64,000 nt of DNA from Bradyrhizobium sp. Y36 (GTDB lineage: Bacteria > Pseudomonadota > Alphaproteobacteria > Rhizobiales > Xanthobacteraceae): assembly GCF_002531575.1 (NCBI RefSeq), contig NZ_NWTI01000001.1, positions 62,001 through 126,000 on the forward strand, given 5' to 3'. Within the stretch, counting starts at the first letter, position 1. The number at the start of each line of letters is the position of its first letter. The notes under the pieces were generated by a model. That model saw nothing but the letters and a program-made list of their open reading frames with translations. It was not told the DNA's origin and made no database searches. Shown piece after piece: positions 38,248 through 47,304 of the stretch. The position numbers and the translations under genes were made by a program.

Positions 38248-38471
38248 GGTCTCGAACTCCAGCACTCAATGTCCCCGGCAGGCGCGCTTTCCGCGCCGCG
38301 TTGGTTTTTCAGATAGCTCGCTTTTGACGAAAATGCTGTCACATGCATGGCACAGCGCGAGCCAACCTAACTTATTGGGCTGCAATCGGTTTTCGTGCTT
38401 AATGCCGGCTTAAGAAATGCTGAAGGAAGGCTTAACGTGGCAGCGTTGGAGTAACTTCCACGCGCGCTTCG

Positions 38472-38792
38472 TTAACCAAGGCGCCGGCGCGCCTCGTCCC
38501 GCATCTGCTGGCGGAACGCCGCGCGCTTTGCAGGACGGTCCTCCTCGCGCACGTCATGGCGATCGAAGATGTCGAACTTCTCCAGGATCGGATAGCGCTC
38601 GCTCGCCATCGCGAGCACGCGCAGCACCTTGGTCGCCGACGGCGTCGGGCCGCTCACCTCCCAGCGCCTGATGGTGTCGCTGCCGCCCTTGTCCGGCAAT
38701 CCGCAGAGCCTTGCCATGTCGGCCGCAGTGAGCTTCCGCTCGAGGGCATCGGAAAGGTCGGCGCGGAGTTGCTTCAGTTCGGGGCCGGTCAT
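38472..38792 (-). CDS. Small helix-turn-helix-like protein
   Basis: 106 aa. The centre, LKQLRADLSDALERKLTAADMARLCGLPDKGGSDTIRRWEVSG-like in order, resembles a Cro/XRE-type HTH, with helix 2-3 around ADMARLCGLPDKGGSDTIRRWE. The C-terminal tail is charged (HDVREEDRPAKRAAFRQQMRDE). I recall similar unnamed proteins in Bradyrhizobium. Possible DNA-binding regulator; targets unknown. Lies in the same direction as the RidA gene, 83 bases downstream of it. Confidence 0.7.
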   Translation of the reverse strand: MTGPELKQLRADLSDALERKLTAADMARLCGLPDKGGSDTIRRWEVSGPTPSATKVLRVLAMASERYPILEKFDIFDRHDVREEDRPAKRAAFRQQMRDEARRRLG

Positions 38793-38875
38793 GTCGCCTC
38801 AATGCGGGAAGTCGATGAGGGAAATGCAGTAGCGCTGATTCGGGTCCATCCGAAGGCGGGCCGCGCGTGACAATC

Positions 38876-39277
38876 TCATCGGCGTCCCGCCAGCGCGACG
38901 CAATCGACCTCGATGTCGAACGGCCCCGGCCATGACGGGACGTGCACGAAGATGCGCGCCGGCGCCTCGTTCCGGAAGTAGCGGGCGTAGACCTCGTTGA
39001 ACGCGGTGAAATGCGCGGGGTCCGGCGTGCAATAGACGTTGCACTTGATCACCTCCGACAGCGATGATCCTGCTGCCTCCAGGCACCGCTGCATCTGGTC
39101 CAGCACGATCTCGGCCTGTCGCTCGAATGGCAGCGGCCTGACGTCGCCCGTCTCGGGATCGAACGGCGGCAAGCCGGACAGGTAGACCAGACCCTCGGCG
39201 ATGACGACGGGATGGACCGGGCCTTTGCGGCGGCGCTCCAGATAGGTCGATATCGGCTCCACGCGAATTCTCTTCAT
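38876..39277 (-). CDS. RidA family (YjgF/YER057c/UK114) protein
   Basis: 133 aa. Family signature seen in VYLSGLPPFDPETGDVRPLPFERQAEIVLDQMQRCLE, KCNVYCTPDPAHFTAFNEVYARYF and PARIFVHVPSWPGPFDIEVDCVALA; in RidA enzymes an Arg near the C-terminus binds the imine/enamine carboxylate, while here the equivalent position reads PARIFV. RidA proteins hydrolyse reactive 2-aminoacrylate. ATG 39277 is used. It diverges from the ArsR-type gene, which may regulate it. Confidence 0.88.
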   Translation of the reverse strand: MKRIRVEPISTYLERRRKGPVHPVVIAEGLVYLSGLPPFDPETGDVRPLPFERQAEIVLDQMQRCLEAAGSSLSEVIKCNVYCTPDPAHFTAFNEVYARYFRNEAPARIFVHVPSWPGPFDIEVDCVALAGRR

Positions 39278-39390
39278 GTCGCTCTCCACGGCCTGCGGAA
39301 GCCAGCGTAGGTCGCCGTCGGATCCAATGGTTCGGTGGCCGCCAAACCATGCCCGTTGCCGCACCCGGGCCGTCACGATACGATTTCGCC

Positions 39391-40155
39391 ATGGTCGCAG
39401 CGGCAAACATGGTCGAGGTGGCGGCGCTGGTCGGTGACACCGCGCGGGCCACGATGCTGGCGGCGCTGATGGGCGGACAGGCGCTGACCGCGAGCGAGCT
39501 TGCCTCGCGCGCGCGGATATCGAGATCGACGGCGAGTGGACATCTCGGCAAGCTGGTCGGGGCGCGCCTGCTCGACGTGACCCAGAAGCGTCGCAACCGC
39601 TACTACCGCATCGCCTCGCCACTGGTTGCCAGGATGCTGGAAGGCATCAAGGCGGTCGCCGCGATCGAGGTTCCGCAGCGCCATCAGCCGCGCTCGGCCA
39701 CCGATGACCGGCTCCGCTTCGCGCGCACCTGCTACGATCATCTGGCCGGCCATCTGGGCGTCGCGATCGCCGATGCCCTGGTCGCCGGAGGGCACGTCGT
39801 CCTTGCGGATGACGGCGGGGAGGTGACGGCAGCAGGGCTGAACTTCCTCTCGGCATTCGGCGCGGAGCTGGGACCGAAATCCGGAAGCAGGCGGATCTTC
39901 TGCCGTCCCTGCCTCGACTGGAGCGAGCGCCGCTATCATATCGCCGGGCACGTCGGCGCTGAGATCAATCGGTGCTGTCTCGAGCGCGGCTGGCTGAGGC
40001 GGGACCGCGACAGCCGGATCGTGCGGGTCACGCCGGCCGGCCAGATCGGCTTGCGCAAGACATTCGGCATCGACCTCGGCGGTGGGCGCGCTTCGGCACC
40101 TTCGCGCGAGCACGGAGTTATGAACGGGCGCCTCTGGACTTCGTCCGGCGAATGA
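39391..40155 (+). CDS. ArsR-family transcriptional regulator
   Basis: About 254 aa. The N-terminal winged helix is clear: MVEVAALVGDTARATMLAAL, ALTASELASRARISRSTASGHLGKLV, then YYRIASPLVARMLEGI. The long C-terminal domain contains RLRFARTCYDHLAGHLGVAIADALV with a Cys/His pair, IFCRPCLDWSERRYHIAGHVG, typical of the longer ArsR subgroup whose ligand is unknown. The start may be ATG 39349, 14 codons earlier; neither has a strong ribosome site. Divergent from RidA. Confidence 0.87.
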   Translation: MVAAANMVEVAALVGDTARATMLAALMGGQALTASELASRARISRSTASGHLGKLVGARLLDVTQKRRNRYYRIASPLVARMLEGIKAVAAIEVPQRHQPRSATDDRLRFARTCYDHLAGHLGVAIADALVAGGHVVLADDGGEVTAAGLNFLSAFGAELGPKSGSRRIFCRPCLDWSERRYHIAGHVGAEINRCCLERGWLRRDRDSRIVRVTPAGQIGLRKTFGIDLGGGRASAPSREHGVMNGRLWTSSGE

Positions 40156-40193
40156 ACACATGGCAGCAAGGCGCCAGCTTCGGAGGATCAGTC

Positions 40194-40472
40194 ATGACCG
40201 GCTTCAAATTCGCCATTGCCGCATTCGTCTCTGCCGGACTGCTCGTTGCGCCCTTCGCGGCCGAGGCCAAGAAGCGGTCGAGCCGGCACTACAGCGCTGG
40301 CGTGGTGGCGCCGAATTACGGCGGCGCCGCATCGCCGGCGGCGCAGCCGAAGCCCTACGGGTCATCCGGACAATCGGTCGGCACCGTCACGGCGCCCTCG
40401 ATCGGATCGTACAATTGGCCGTCGGTCGGCGTGACCAATTCCGTTCCGACCTGGAGCAACACCACGCGATAG
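40194..40472 (+). CDS. Small exported protein, unknown function
   Basis: 92 aa. Signal peptide MTGFKFAIAAFVSAGLLVAPFAAEA, then a basic KKRSSRHYSAG and a Gly/Ser/Pro-rich, low-complexity mature part (PNYGGAASPAAQPKPYGSSG). ATG 40194 has GGAGG at 40182-40186. An upstream ATG at 40152 overlaps the ArsR stop and would add a non-signal leader. I do not know a family. Confidence 0.68.
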   Translation: MTGFKFAIAAFVSAGLLVAPFAAEAKKRSSRHYSAGVVAPNYGGAASPAAQPKPYGSSGQSVGTVTAPSIGSYNWPSVGVTNSVPTWSNTTR

Positions 40473-40518
40473 AACGAGTGAGATTGAGATAGCGTGCACC
40501 GGCCGGAGGAGAGTTCCG

Positions 40519-40728
40519 CTAGATTCCCCGGCCGGCCTGCTTTCCGATCACGCACCGCCATGCTGCAAGTCGCTCGGCCGGATGCTGGTTCATCCAATCG
40601 GCGAGTTGCGGCGCGCCCATCAGGCAGGACTGCACCGAGACCTCGGCAAAATCCGAGCTGGTGACGAGCTGCTCGTGACAATTGCTCGGCGAGGCGAGAC
40701 TGCAGAGTACCGCGATGATCTTGATCAC
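40519..40728 (-). CDS. Small Cys-containing conserved protein (69 aa)
   Basis: 69 aa from GTG 40728. The sequence begins with an apolar stretch, VIKIIAVLCSLASPSNCHE, then SDFAEVSVQSCLMGAPQLADWM, and HPAERLAAWRCVIGKQAG. Cysteines at about 9, 16, 30 and 58. From memory, similar short proteins occur across Bradyrhizobium as hypotheticals. The GTG overlaps the stop of the upstream 57-aa gene (GTGA), supporting both frames. Confidence 0.72.
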   Translation of the reverse strand: MIKIIAVLCSLASPSNCHEQLVTSSDFAEVSVQSCLMGAPQLADWMNQHPAERLAAWRCVIGKQAGRGI

Positions 40729-40898
40729 GACCGGGTGCTCCCGTCGCCGACGAATGTCCGGCCCATCGGCGTCTTGTCGTTGTCCTCGCCAGCCTGATCG
40801 GCCGACGGGAAGATGCTGTCGTAGATGGCGCGCGCTTCCTGGATGAGACGCGCCCGTTCGCGTTCGGACTTCGAGACAAATCGTATGACTTCGCCCAT
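40725..40898 (-). CDS. Small charged protein (57 aa), coupled to downstream 69-aa gene
   Basis: 57 aa from ATG 40898: MGEVIRFVSKSERERARLIQ, then EARAIYDSIFPSADQAGEDN, ending GRTFVGDGSTRS. An N-terminal basic amphipathic helix (SKSERERARLIQEAR) is visible. It is shorter than common ORF cut-offs. Its TGA overlaps the next GTG. No function known. Coding nature is supported by the GTGA overlap with a second plausible gene. Confidence 0.68.
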   Translation of the reverse strand: MGEVIRFVSKSERERARLIQEARAIYDSIFPSADQAGEDNDKTPMGRTFVGDGSTRS

Positions 40899-41265
40899 GA
40901 TGGCTCCGTATCAATTGCTGTCCGTCATCAGATGACGTTGATCATTCCATTTCGATCTATGGTGCCGTCCTCGCCTTTGAAGCGACGCCGCCGATCACGA
41001 GGGAACAAAAACGCGTGAGCGCACCCGGGCATCCCAACTGTCCAGCGCCATCGATGCGCCGGGTTGAGAAGTCGCTCACCACCTCATATTCGTTGCAAGG
41101 CGATTGGCCAGACGAACGAATGCCGGTGTCGGCTTTACGCCTTGCCGTCACCGGCAAGGATCATTGCGTAAATGCAAATACGGAAGGGACCAATATGTTT
41201 CACGGCCGGAGGCCGCCAAGTTTTTGGAACCATCCGGAGATCTGGTGATCCGACGCCGCACCGTC
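40899..41265. other. Intergenic region without recognised gene
   Basis: 367 bases between the small gene pair and the ABC transporter's last gene. Short frames on both strands lack domains or ribosome sites. The stretch near 41170-41250 is somewhat AT-richer. I see no terminator of clear quality. Confidence 0.5.
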
Positions 41266-42885
41266 TTAAGCCGCCGGTGCGCGCTCTTTTCGTCCCGGCA
41301 CCGCCGCCAGCAATTCGCGCGTGTAGGCATGCTCGGGCGCGGCGAACAGCTGCGCGGTCGGCTTCAACTCGACGATGGCGCCGCGCTGCATCACCGCGAT
41401 GCGGTCGCAGATTTGCGCGGCGACGCGCAGATCGTGGGTGATGAACAGCATCGAGAGTCCGAGGCGCGCCTTGAGATCTTCGAGAAGCCTCAGGACCTGC
41501 GCCTGCACCGAGACGTCGAGCGCGGAGACGGCTTCGTCGGCGACGATGATCTCCGGTTCGAGCGCGAGCGCGCGGGCGATGCCGATGCGCTGGCGCTGGC
41601 CGCCGGAGAATTCATGCGGATAGCGTTCGAGCGCGCCGGCATCGAGGCCGACCATCCTCAGGAGATCGCGGGCACGATCGAACGCGACCTTCGGATCCGT
41701 GCCGGCTGCGATCGGACCGTCCGCGATGATGTGGCCGATCTTGCGCCGTGGATTGAGCGAGGCGAATGGATCCTGGAAGATCATCTGGATGCGATGCCGC
41801 TCGGTGCGCAGCGCCTTGCCGGTGAGAGAGGTGAGGTCGGTCTCGCCGATCCGCACCGTGCCGCGGTCGGCCTCGATCAGCCGCATCACGAGCCGGGCCA
41901 CCGACGATTTGCCCGAGCCGGATTCGCCGACGAGGCCGAGGGTCTCGCCCTTGAAGATGTCGAAATTGACCGCTCGCGCGGCATCGACGCGGCGGTCCTC
42001 GCGAAACCAGCCGCCCGACGTCACGTAGGTCTTGTCCAGCCCGATCACCTCGACCGCCTTGGCCTGGTCGTCGAGCGGCGTGCGTGCCGGCGGGTCCATC
42101 GAGGGCACGGCGGCGAGCAGCGCCTTGGTGTAGTCGTGCTGCGGCGCGTTGAAGACCGTCGCTGCCGGGCCTTCCTCCACGACCTTGCCGTGGCGGAGCA
42201 CGACCACCTGATCGGCGATGTCGGCGACCACGCCAAAGTCATGGGTGATGAACATCACCGCCATGTTGCGGTTGCGCTGCAGGTTACGGATTAGCTTGAG
42301 GATCTGCGCCTGCGTGGTGACGTCGAGCGCGGTGGTCGGCTCGTCCGCGACCAGCACCGCCGGCTCGAGCGCGAGCGCCATCGCGATCATGGCGCGCTGG
42401 CGCTGGCCGCCGGAGAGCTGGTGCGGATAGGCGCGGACGATGCGCTCGGGGTCGGGCAGGCCGACCTCGCGCGCCAGCGACAAGGCCTTGGCGCGACGTT
42501 CCTTCGGCGTCAGCAGGCCGTGCGCCTCGAACATCTCGGCCATCTGGTCGCCGATCCGCATCAGGGGATTGAGCGCCGTCATCGGCTCCTGGAAGATCAT
42601 CGCCAGCCTGCGGCCGCGCAGGTCGCGCCAGCCGTCGTCGTCGAGCTTGAGCAGGTCGCGGCCTTCGAACTGGATCTCGCCCGAGGTGACGGACACCGTG
42701 TCGGGCAGCAGGCCCATCAGCGCATGCGCGCACATCGACTTGCCGGAGCCGGATTCGCCGACGACGCAGACGATCTTGCCGGGCCGCAGATCGAGCGAGA
42801 CCCCGTCGACGGCGAACGGACGTTCGGCACCCTTGGGCAGCGCGATGCGCAGATTCCTGATGGCGACGGCAGGCGGGGCGGTCAT
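41266..42885 (-). CDS. Fused double ABC ATPase of a peptide/nickel-type importer (DppDF-like)
   Basis: 539 aa containing two complete ATPase domains. First half: Walker A GESGSGKSMCAHALMGLL, signature LSGGQRQRAMIAMALALEP, Walker B VLVADEPTTALD. Second half: GESGSGKSSVARLVMRLI, FSGGQRQRIGIARALALEP, IIVADEAVSALDVS. This fusion corresponds to DppD plus DppF or OppD plus OppF. In the second domain the Walker B Glu-Pro is Glu-Ala. ATG 42885 is 2 bases before the permease stop region. The substrate is inferred as a peptide or small organic solute. Confidence 0.93.
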   Translation of the reverse strand: MTAPPAVAIRNLRIALPKGAERPFAVDGVSLDLRPGKIVCVVGESGSGKSMCAHALMGLLPDTVSVTSGEIQFEGRDLLKLDDDGWRDLRGRRLAMIFQEPMTALNPLMRIGDQMAEMFEAHGLLTPKERRAKALSLAREVGLPDPERIVRAYPHQLSGGQRQRAMIAMALALEPAVLVADEPTTALDVTTQAQILKLIRNLQRNRNMAVMFITHDFGVVADIADQVVVLRHGKVVEEGPAATVFNAPQHDYTKALLAAVPSMDPPARTPLDDQAKAVEVIGLDKTYVTSGGWFREDRRVDAARAVNFDIFKGETLGLVGESGSGKSSVARLVMRLIEADRGTVRIGETDLTSLTGKALRTERHRIQMIFQDPFASLNPRRKIGHIIADGPIAAGTDPKVAFDRARDLLRMVGLDAGALERYPHEFSGGQRQRIGIARALALEPEIIVADEAVSALDVSVQAQVLRLLEDLKARLGLSMLFITHDLRVAAQICDRIAVMQRGAIVELKPTAQLFAAPEHAYTRELLAAVPGRKERAPAA

Positions 42886-42887
42886 CG

Positions 42888-43727
42888 TCAGCGGCCCTCC
42901 CGCGACAGGCGCGGATTGAGCGCGTCGTTGAGACCTTCGCCGATCAGGTTGAGCCCGAGCACCGAGATCAGGATCGCGACGCCGGGAAACACGGTGATCC
43001 ACCAGGCCTGGCGGATCACGGTGCGGCCGGCGCCGACCATGTAGCCCCAGGAGATCAGGTTGGGATCACCGAGACCAAGGAACGCCAGCGAGGATTCGAG
43101 GAGGATCGCGGTCGCCACCATCAGCGAGGCCAGCACGATCACCGGCGACAGCGCGTTGGGCAGGATCTCGCGCAGGATGATCCAGCTGTTGCTCTGGCCG
43201 GTGACGATCGCCGCTTGCACATATTCGCGCGTGCGCAGCGACAGCACCTCGCCGCGGACGAGGCGGGCGACCGGCGGCCAGCTCACCACTGCGATGGAGG
43301 CCACGATCGAATAGATCGAGGGCTGCAGGATCGCGACCAGCACGATCGCGAGCGCGAAGCTCGGAATGGTCTGGAAGAACTCGGTGAAGCGCATCAGGGC
43401 GTCGTCGACCCTGCCGCCGAAATAGCCGGCCATGGCGCCGATGGGAATGCCGACCACCAGCGCGACCAGCGTCGAGACGAGGCCGACCAGGAGCGAGACG
43501 CGTGCGCCAAAGATCATGCCCGCGAAGACGTCGCGGCCGAGCGCGTCGGTGCCGAGCGGCACGGTCCCAAGCGTGAAGGGCGGCAGGAACGGCCGCTGCA
43601 CCATGCGCCAGGGCGAGTTCGGGAACAGCATCGGTCCGAACACCGCGATGGCGATCGCGAGCAGAAGGATGACGAGCCCGACGACGCCGCTCGGGCTTCT
43701 CAGCATCGATTTCCAGAACTGTTTCAT
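42888..43727 (-). CDS. ABC transporter permease, DppC-like
   Basis: 279 aa. Typical DppC/OppC/GsiD architecture: cytosolic N-terminus MKQFWKSMLRSPSG, first helix, periplasmic loop PLGTDALGRDVFAGMIFGARVSLLVG (family signature GTDxLGRD), then the permease core with the EAA loop EYVQAAIVTGQSNSWIILREILPN. The start overlaps the DppB stop (ATGA). It pairs with DppB to form the channel. Confidence 0.93.
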   Translation of the reverse strand: MKQFWKSMLRSPSGVVGLVILLLAIAIAVFGPMLFPNSPWRMVQRPFLPPFTLGTVPLGTDALGRDVFAGMIFGARVSLLVGLVSTLVALVVGIPIGAMAGYFGGRVDDALMRFTEFFQTIPSFALAIVLVAILQPSIYSIVASIAVVSWPPVARLVRGEVLSLRTREYVQAAIVTGQSNSWIILREILPNALSPVIVLASLMVATAILLESSLAFLGLGDPNLISWGYMVGAGRTVIRQAWWITVFPGVAILISVLGLNLIGEGLNDALNPRLSREGR

Positions 43728-44695
43728 GAGGCGAATTCGATGCGCGGGTCGACCAGGCGGTAGACCAGGTCGGTGATGAGGTTGAAGATCAGCACCATGG
43801 CGGAGCAGATCACGAAAACGCCGAGCAGCAGATTGTAGTCGCGCTGCAGCAGCGCGTCGTACATCAGCCGCCCGATGCCGGGCCAGGCGAACACGGTCTC
43901 GGTGATGACGGCGCCGCCGATCAGCGTGCCGGAATGCACCCCGGCCAGCGTCACGACCGGCAGCAGCGCATTGCGCAGCACGTGGCGGCGCTGGATCACG
44001 GCGTCGGACAGGCCTTTCGCGCGCGCGGTCTTGACGAAGTCGAGCCGCTTCACCTCCAGCATCGAGGCGCGCGTCATGCGGGTGTAGGTCGCCATGAAGA
44101 ACAGGCCGAGCGTCATCGCCGGCATGATCAGGTGCTTTGCGACGTCCACGGCATGGGACAGGCCGGTGAGGTTGGCGCCGACGGTCTCGTAGCCGAAGCT
44201 CGGCAGCCAATCCATGGTGACCGAGAACAGCAGGATGCCCATCAACGCCACCCAGAAGATCGGCATGGCGTAGAAGATCAGCGCAAAGACGGTGATGGCG
44301 GTGTCGAGGAACGTGCCGGCAAAGCGGGCGGCGAAGGTGCCGAAGAGAATGCCGAGCATCAGCGAGATCGCGAAGGCGGTCAGCGTCAACAGGAGTGTCG
44401 CCGGCAGCCGTTCCCCGATCAGCTTCGCCACCGGCGCCTGCTGGCGGAAGGAGAAGCCGAGGTCGAGGGAGACGACGCCCTTGACGTAGATGAAGAGCTG
44501 CTCGGGCAGCGGCTTGTCGAGGCCGAACTTCTCCCGGAGCTGCTTGACGAAGACCTGGTCGGATGCGCCGGCTTCGCCGGCCATCACGACCGCGGGGTCG
44601 CCGGGCGCAAGCCGGATCAGGAAGAAATTGAGGACGACGATCGCGAGCAGGACGATGACGCCCTTGAGGACACGCTGGGCAACGAAGGAGAGCAT
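43724..44695 (-). CDS. ABC transporter permease, DppB-like
   Basis: 323 aa. N-terminal helix VLKGVIVLLAIVVLNFFLIRLAPGDPAVVMAG with the LAPGDP signature of DppB/OppB, about six helices, and the EAA loop DFVKTARAKGLSDAVIQRRHVLRN. Ends LVDPRIEFAS. It lies 95 bases downstream of the binding-protein gene, separated by a GC-rich hairpin. Confidence 0.93.
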   Translation of the reverse strand: MLSFVAQRVLKGVIVLLAIVVLNFFLIRLAPGDPAVVMAGEAGASDQVFVKQLREKFGLDKPLPEQLFIYVKGVVSLDLGFSFRQQAPVAKLIGERLPATLLLTLTAFAISLMLGILFGTFAARFAGTFLDTAITVFALIFYAMPIFWVALMGILLFSVTMDWLPSFGYETVGANLTGLSHAVDVAKHLIMPAMTLGLFFMATYTRMTRASMLEVKRLDFVKTARAKGLSDAVIQRRHVLRNALLPVVTLAGVHSGTLIGGAVITETVFAWPGIGRLMYDALLQRDYNLLLGVFVICSAMVLIFNLITDLVYRLVDPRIEFAS

Positions 44696-44750
44696 CTTAG
44701 AGAGTCATACCGATGGGGTGACCTGCAGCCGCGGAGAAGTGCTCTTAGAG

Positions 44751-44778
44751 CACCTCTCCCCGCGTGCGGGGAGAGGTG
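44751..44778. repeat. 13-bp hairpin between binding-protein and permease genes
   Basis: CACCTCTCCCCGC (44751-44763) pairs with 44766-44778. Found within an operon, it may damp read-through so that the binding protein is made in excess over the permease. A related short palindrome (CTCGCCCCGCAAGCGGGGAG-like) sits after aroQ. Confidence 0.7.
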
Positions 44779-44790
44779 CGAGAGCAGGGC

Positions 44791-46341
44791 TCACTTGTCG
44801 AGCCATGCGTCCTTGAAGCCGTCATTGACGCCGATCCCCGTGGTGATCAGGTTCTTGACCTTGCAGCGCGTGATGGTCGGGAATTGCAGCTCCAGCATCC
44901 AGGCCACCGGCACGTCCTCGACCAGGATTTTCTGCGCCTTCTCGTAGAGCTCCTTGCGCTTGGAATCGGGCGTCGCGACCGCGCCGTCGGCGAACAGCTT
45001 GTCAATCTCCGGGTTGGAATAGCCCTCGACGTTGTTGAACACCTGACCCTTGGCGATATTGCTGGAGATATAGTTGCGGCCGACCCCGAGCGCGGGATCG
45101 CCATACTGGTAGAGATAGGTGAAGGCGATGTCGTAGTCCCAGTCGCCGATCTTCTGGTTGCCGCCCGCAACGTCGGTCGCGATCGTCTCGATGTTCATGC
45201 CGACGTCCATGAGGTTCTGCTTCACCGCTTCACCCCAGCGCTGCCAGGTCTCGCCATAGGCGAGCGGCAGCAGGCGGATCTTCTCGCCCTTGTAGCCGGC
45301 TTCCTTCAGCAGTGCCTTGGCCTTGGCCGGATCGTACGGGTACTTCTTCACGTCGTCGGTGTAATATTTGATGGTCGAGGCGGAGGGGCCGGTCGCGACC
45401 TTGCCGAGCCCGTTCCAGATCACGTCCTTGGCGAAATCGCGGTCGACCGCGTACATGATCGCCTGCCGCACCCGCTTGTCGGCGAGCGGCCCCTGGCGGT
45501 TGTTCAGCCAGAGCCAGGCCAGCGGCGAGAAGAACTCCCAACCGGCGCCGGTGACGCAGGTGTCCTTCAGCTTGGACAGCCGCGGCACGTCGAAATTCTC
45601 GACCGAACCGCCGGGAAGCACGTCGACCTTGCCGGTCTCGTACGCCACCGAGCGCGCGGCCGCGTCGGGAATGATCTGCCAGTAGATCTCGTCGAGATAG
45701 GGCTTGCCCTTCTCGTGGTAGTTCGGGTTCTTGACCAGGCGGATGAACGAGCCCTTCTGCCATTCCTTGAACATGAAGGGGCCCGTGCCGACAGGCGCGT
45801 TGTTGTAGGGGTTGGTCTTCCAGTCGGTGCCTTCATAGAGATGCTTCGGCACGATCGGCATCGAGCCGACCTCGAAGATGCCGAGGAACGGGCCGAACGG
45901 CTGCTTCAGCGTGAACACCACCGTATAGTCGTCCGGGGTCTCGATCTTGTCGACCTGCGCCAGATTGGTGCGGGCACGCGCATGCGTCTGCTTGAGCATC
46001 TCCATCGAGAACAGGACGTCGGCGGCGGTGAAGGGCTTGCCGTCATGCCAGGTGACGCCCTTCTTGAGCTTGAAGGTGTAGGTCTTGGCGTCCTCGCTGA
46101 CGCTCCAGCTTTCGGCAAGCTCCGGCAATGGCTCGAGCTTCGGGCTGTAGCGCAGCAGCCCTTCGAAGATGTTGCCGGACACCATCTGGGTCGGGCCGTT
46201 CTGGACCTGCGCAAGCATCAGGCCGGGCGGCTCGGGCTGGATCACGGCATTGACCACGCCCCCCGTCTTCGGCTCTTGCGCCAGCGCCGGGGCCGCAAGC
46301 CCGCAAGCCAGGAGGAGACCAAGCAACACTCGTTTCGGCAT
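44791..46341 (-). CDS. Periplasmic substrate-binding protein, SBP_bac_5 family
   Basis: 516 aa. Signal peptide MPKRVLLGLLLACGLAAPALA. Family-5 features: ESWSVSEDAKTYTFKLKKGVTWHDGKPFTAADVLFSMEML, VGTGPFMFKEWQKGSFIRL, and KRVRQAIMYAVDRDF. These bind peptides, nickel-chelates, opines or glycosides; no specific ligand can be read from sequence. First gene of the operon SBP-DppB-DppC-DppDF, divergent from the TetR regulator at 46558. Confidence 0.93.
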   Translation of the reverse strand: MPKRVLLGLLLACGLAAPALAQEPKTGGVVNAVIQPEPPGLMLAQVQNGPTQMVSGNIFEGLLRYSPKLEPLPELAESWSVSEDAKTYTFKLKKGVTWHDGKPFTAADVLFSMEMLKQTHARARTNLAQVDKIETPDDYTVVFTLKQPFGPFLGIFEVGSMPIVPKHLYEGTDWKTNPYNNAPVGTGPFMFKEWQKGSFIRLVKNPNYHEKGKPYLDEIYWQIIPDAAARSVAYETGKVDVLPGGSVENFDVPRLSKLKDTCVTGAGWEFFSPLAWLWLNNRQGPLADKRVRQAIMYAVDRDFAKDVIWNGLGKVATGPSASTIKYYTDDVKKYPYDPAKAKALLKEAGYKGEKIRLLPLAYGETWQRWGEAVKQNLMDVGMNIETIATDVAGGNQKIGDWDYDIAFTYLYQYGDPALGVGRNYISSNIAKGQVFNNVEGYSNPEIDKLFADGAVATPDSKRKELYEKAQKILVEDVPVAWMLELQFPTITRCKVKNLITTGIGVNDGFKDAWLDK

Positions 46342-46557
46342 GTCATATCTTTCTCAAGCGCGACCAGCCGAAAGCGCTTCGCGACGTCCTCACGCGCAAA
46401 GCTACGGCCGACCCGTCCCAGTCCCCATCCGATATCAAGGCTCACATAGTCTCGTTCGGCGCCGCAAGATGAAAGTCTCGACAGCGTTCGCACAAAAAAT
46501 GTACAGCGCGTCCCGTTTTCACTTGATTCATCGTCGCGTCACGGAGACAAGTCGGCC

Positions 46558-47196
46558 ATGGACAATGCCAGCCGCTCCGAACGATCCCGCAACGCTGCGC
46601 TCGAGGCAGCGATCGCGATCATCGCGCGCGACGGGCCGGGCCGGCTGACGCTCGATGCGATCGCCCGCGAGAGCGGCCTCAGCAAGGGTGGCGTGATGCA
46701 CCAGTTCCGCACCAAGGAAGCGGTGCTGAAGGCGTTGCTCGAGCGGCAGATGGCGCATTTCGAGGAGTTCTCGACGCGCTACATGGCGAAGGCGAGTGAG
46801 ACCTCCACGAATCCGAATCTGGCGACCCAGCTCGCGACCGTGCGCGAAGCGGCGACCTCGCCGAATTCGGCTGCGCTGGCGTTGGTGGCGGCCATGGTCG
46901 AGAATCCCAATCTGATGGCGCTGCCGCGCGAGCGCGAGATGGAGAGGATGGCGGCGATCAGGGAAGAGGCCGCTGATCCGGATCTGGCGATGCTGCGCTG
47001 GGCCGGCGCGATGGGGCTGCTGCTGACCTCGCTGTTCGGCATGTCGCCGCTCAGCAAGGACGAGCATCAGCGCCTGTTCGCGCGTCTCGTCGACGATGCG
47101 CAATGGGGCGGCCTTGAACAGCCGGCGGCAACGCGCGTCGTCAAATCCGGAACGGTGCCAGCCGCGAAGGCTGCAACCCGGCGCAAGCGCGCCTGA
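46558..47196 (+). CDS. TetR family transcriptional regulator
   Basis: 212 aa. The N-terminal HTH is clear: RNAALEAAIAIIARDGPGRLTLDAIARESGLSKGGVMHQFRTKEAVLKALLE. The C-terminal ligand domain is Ala/Met-rich and helical, with a basic tail (KAATRRKRA). Divergent from the binding-protein gene across 216 bases, and upstream of the DUF3313 gene whose promoter carries a palindrome (47281-47298); either could be a target. Confidence 0.92.
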   Translation: MDNASRSERSRNAALEAAIAIIARDGPGRLTLDAIARESGLSKGGVMHQFRTKEAVLKALLERQMAHFEEFSTRYMAKASETSTNPNLATQLATVREAATSPNSAALALVAAMVENPNLMALPREREMERMAAIREEAADPDLAMLRWAGAMGLLLTSLFGMSPLSKDEHQRLFARLVDDAQWGGLEQPAATRVVKSGTVPAAKAATRRKRA

Positions 47197-47275
47197 TTCG
47201 TCCTTAACGAAACCTCGTCAGGACCTGCACAAAGCCGCGCCAGCGGCGAAATGCATCAGGTCCACATTTTGGCTA

Positions 47276-47304
47276 TTTACAAACCGTCTGGTCGGTTTTA
47301 TAGA
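47276..47304 (+). promoter_or_regulatory. Promoter with TetR-type operator in its spacer
   Basis: TTTACA (47276-47281), a 17-base spacer and TATAGA (47299-47304) form a sigma-70-like promoter. The spacer region contains AAACCG-N6-CGGTTT (47281-47298), a palindrome of the kind bound by TetR-family repressors. It drives toward the DUF3313 lipoprotein gene, with a predicted leader of about 135 bases. Confidence 0.6.
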
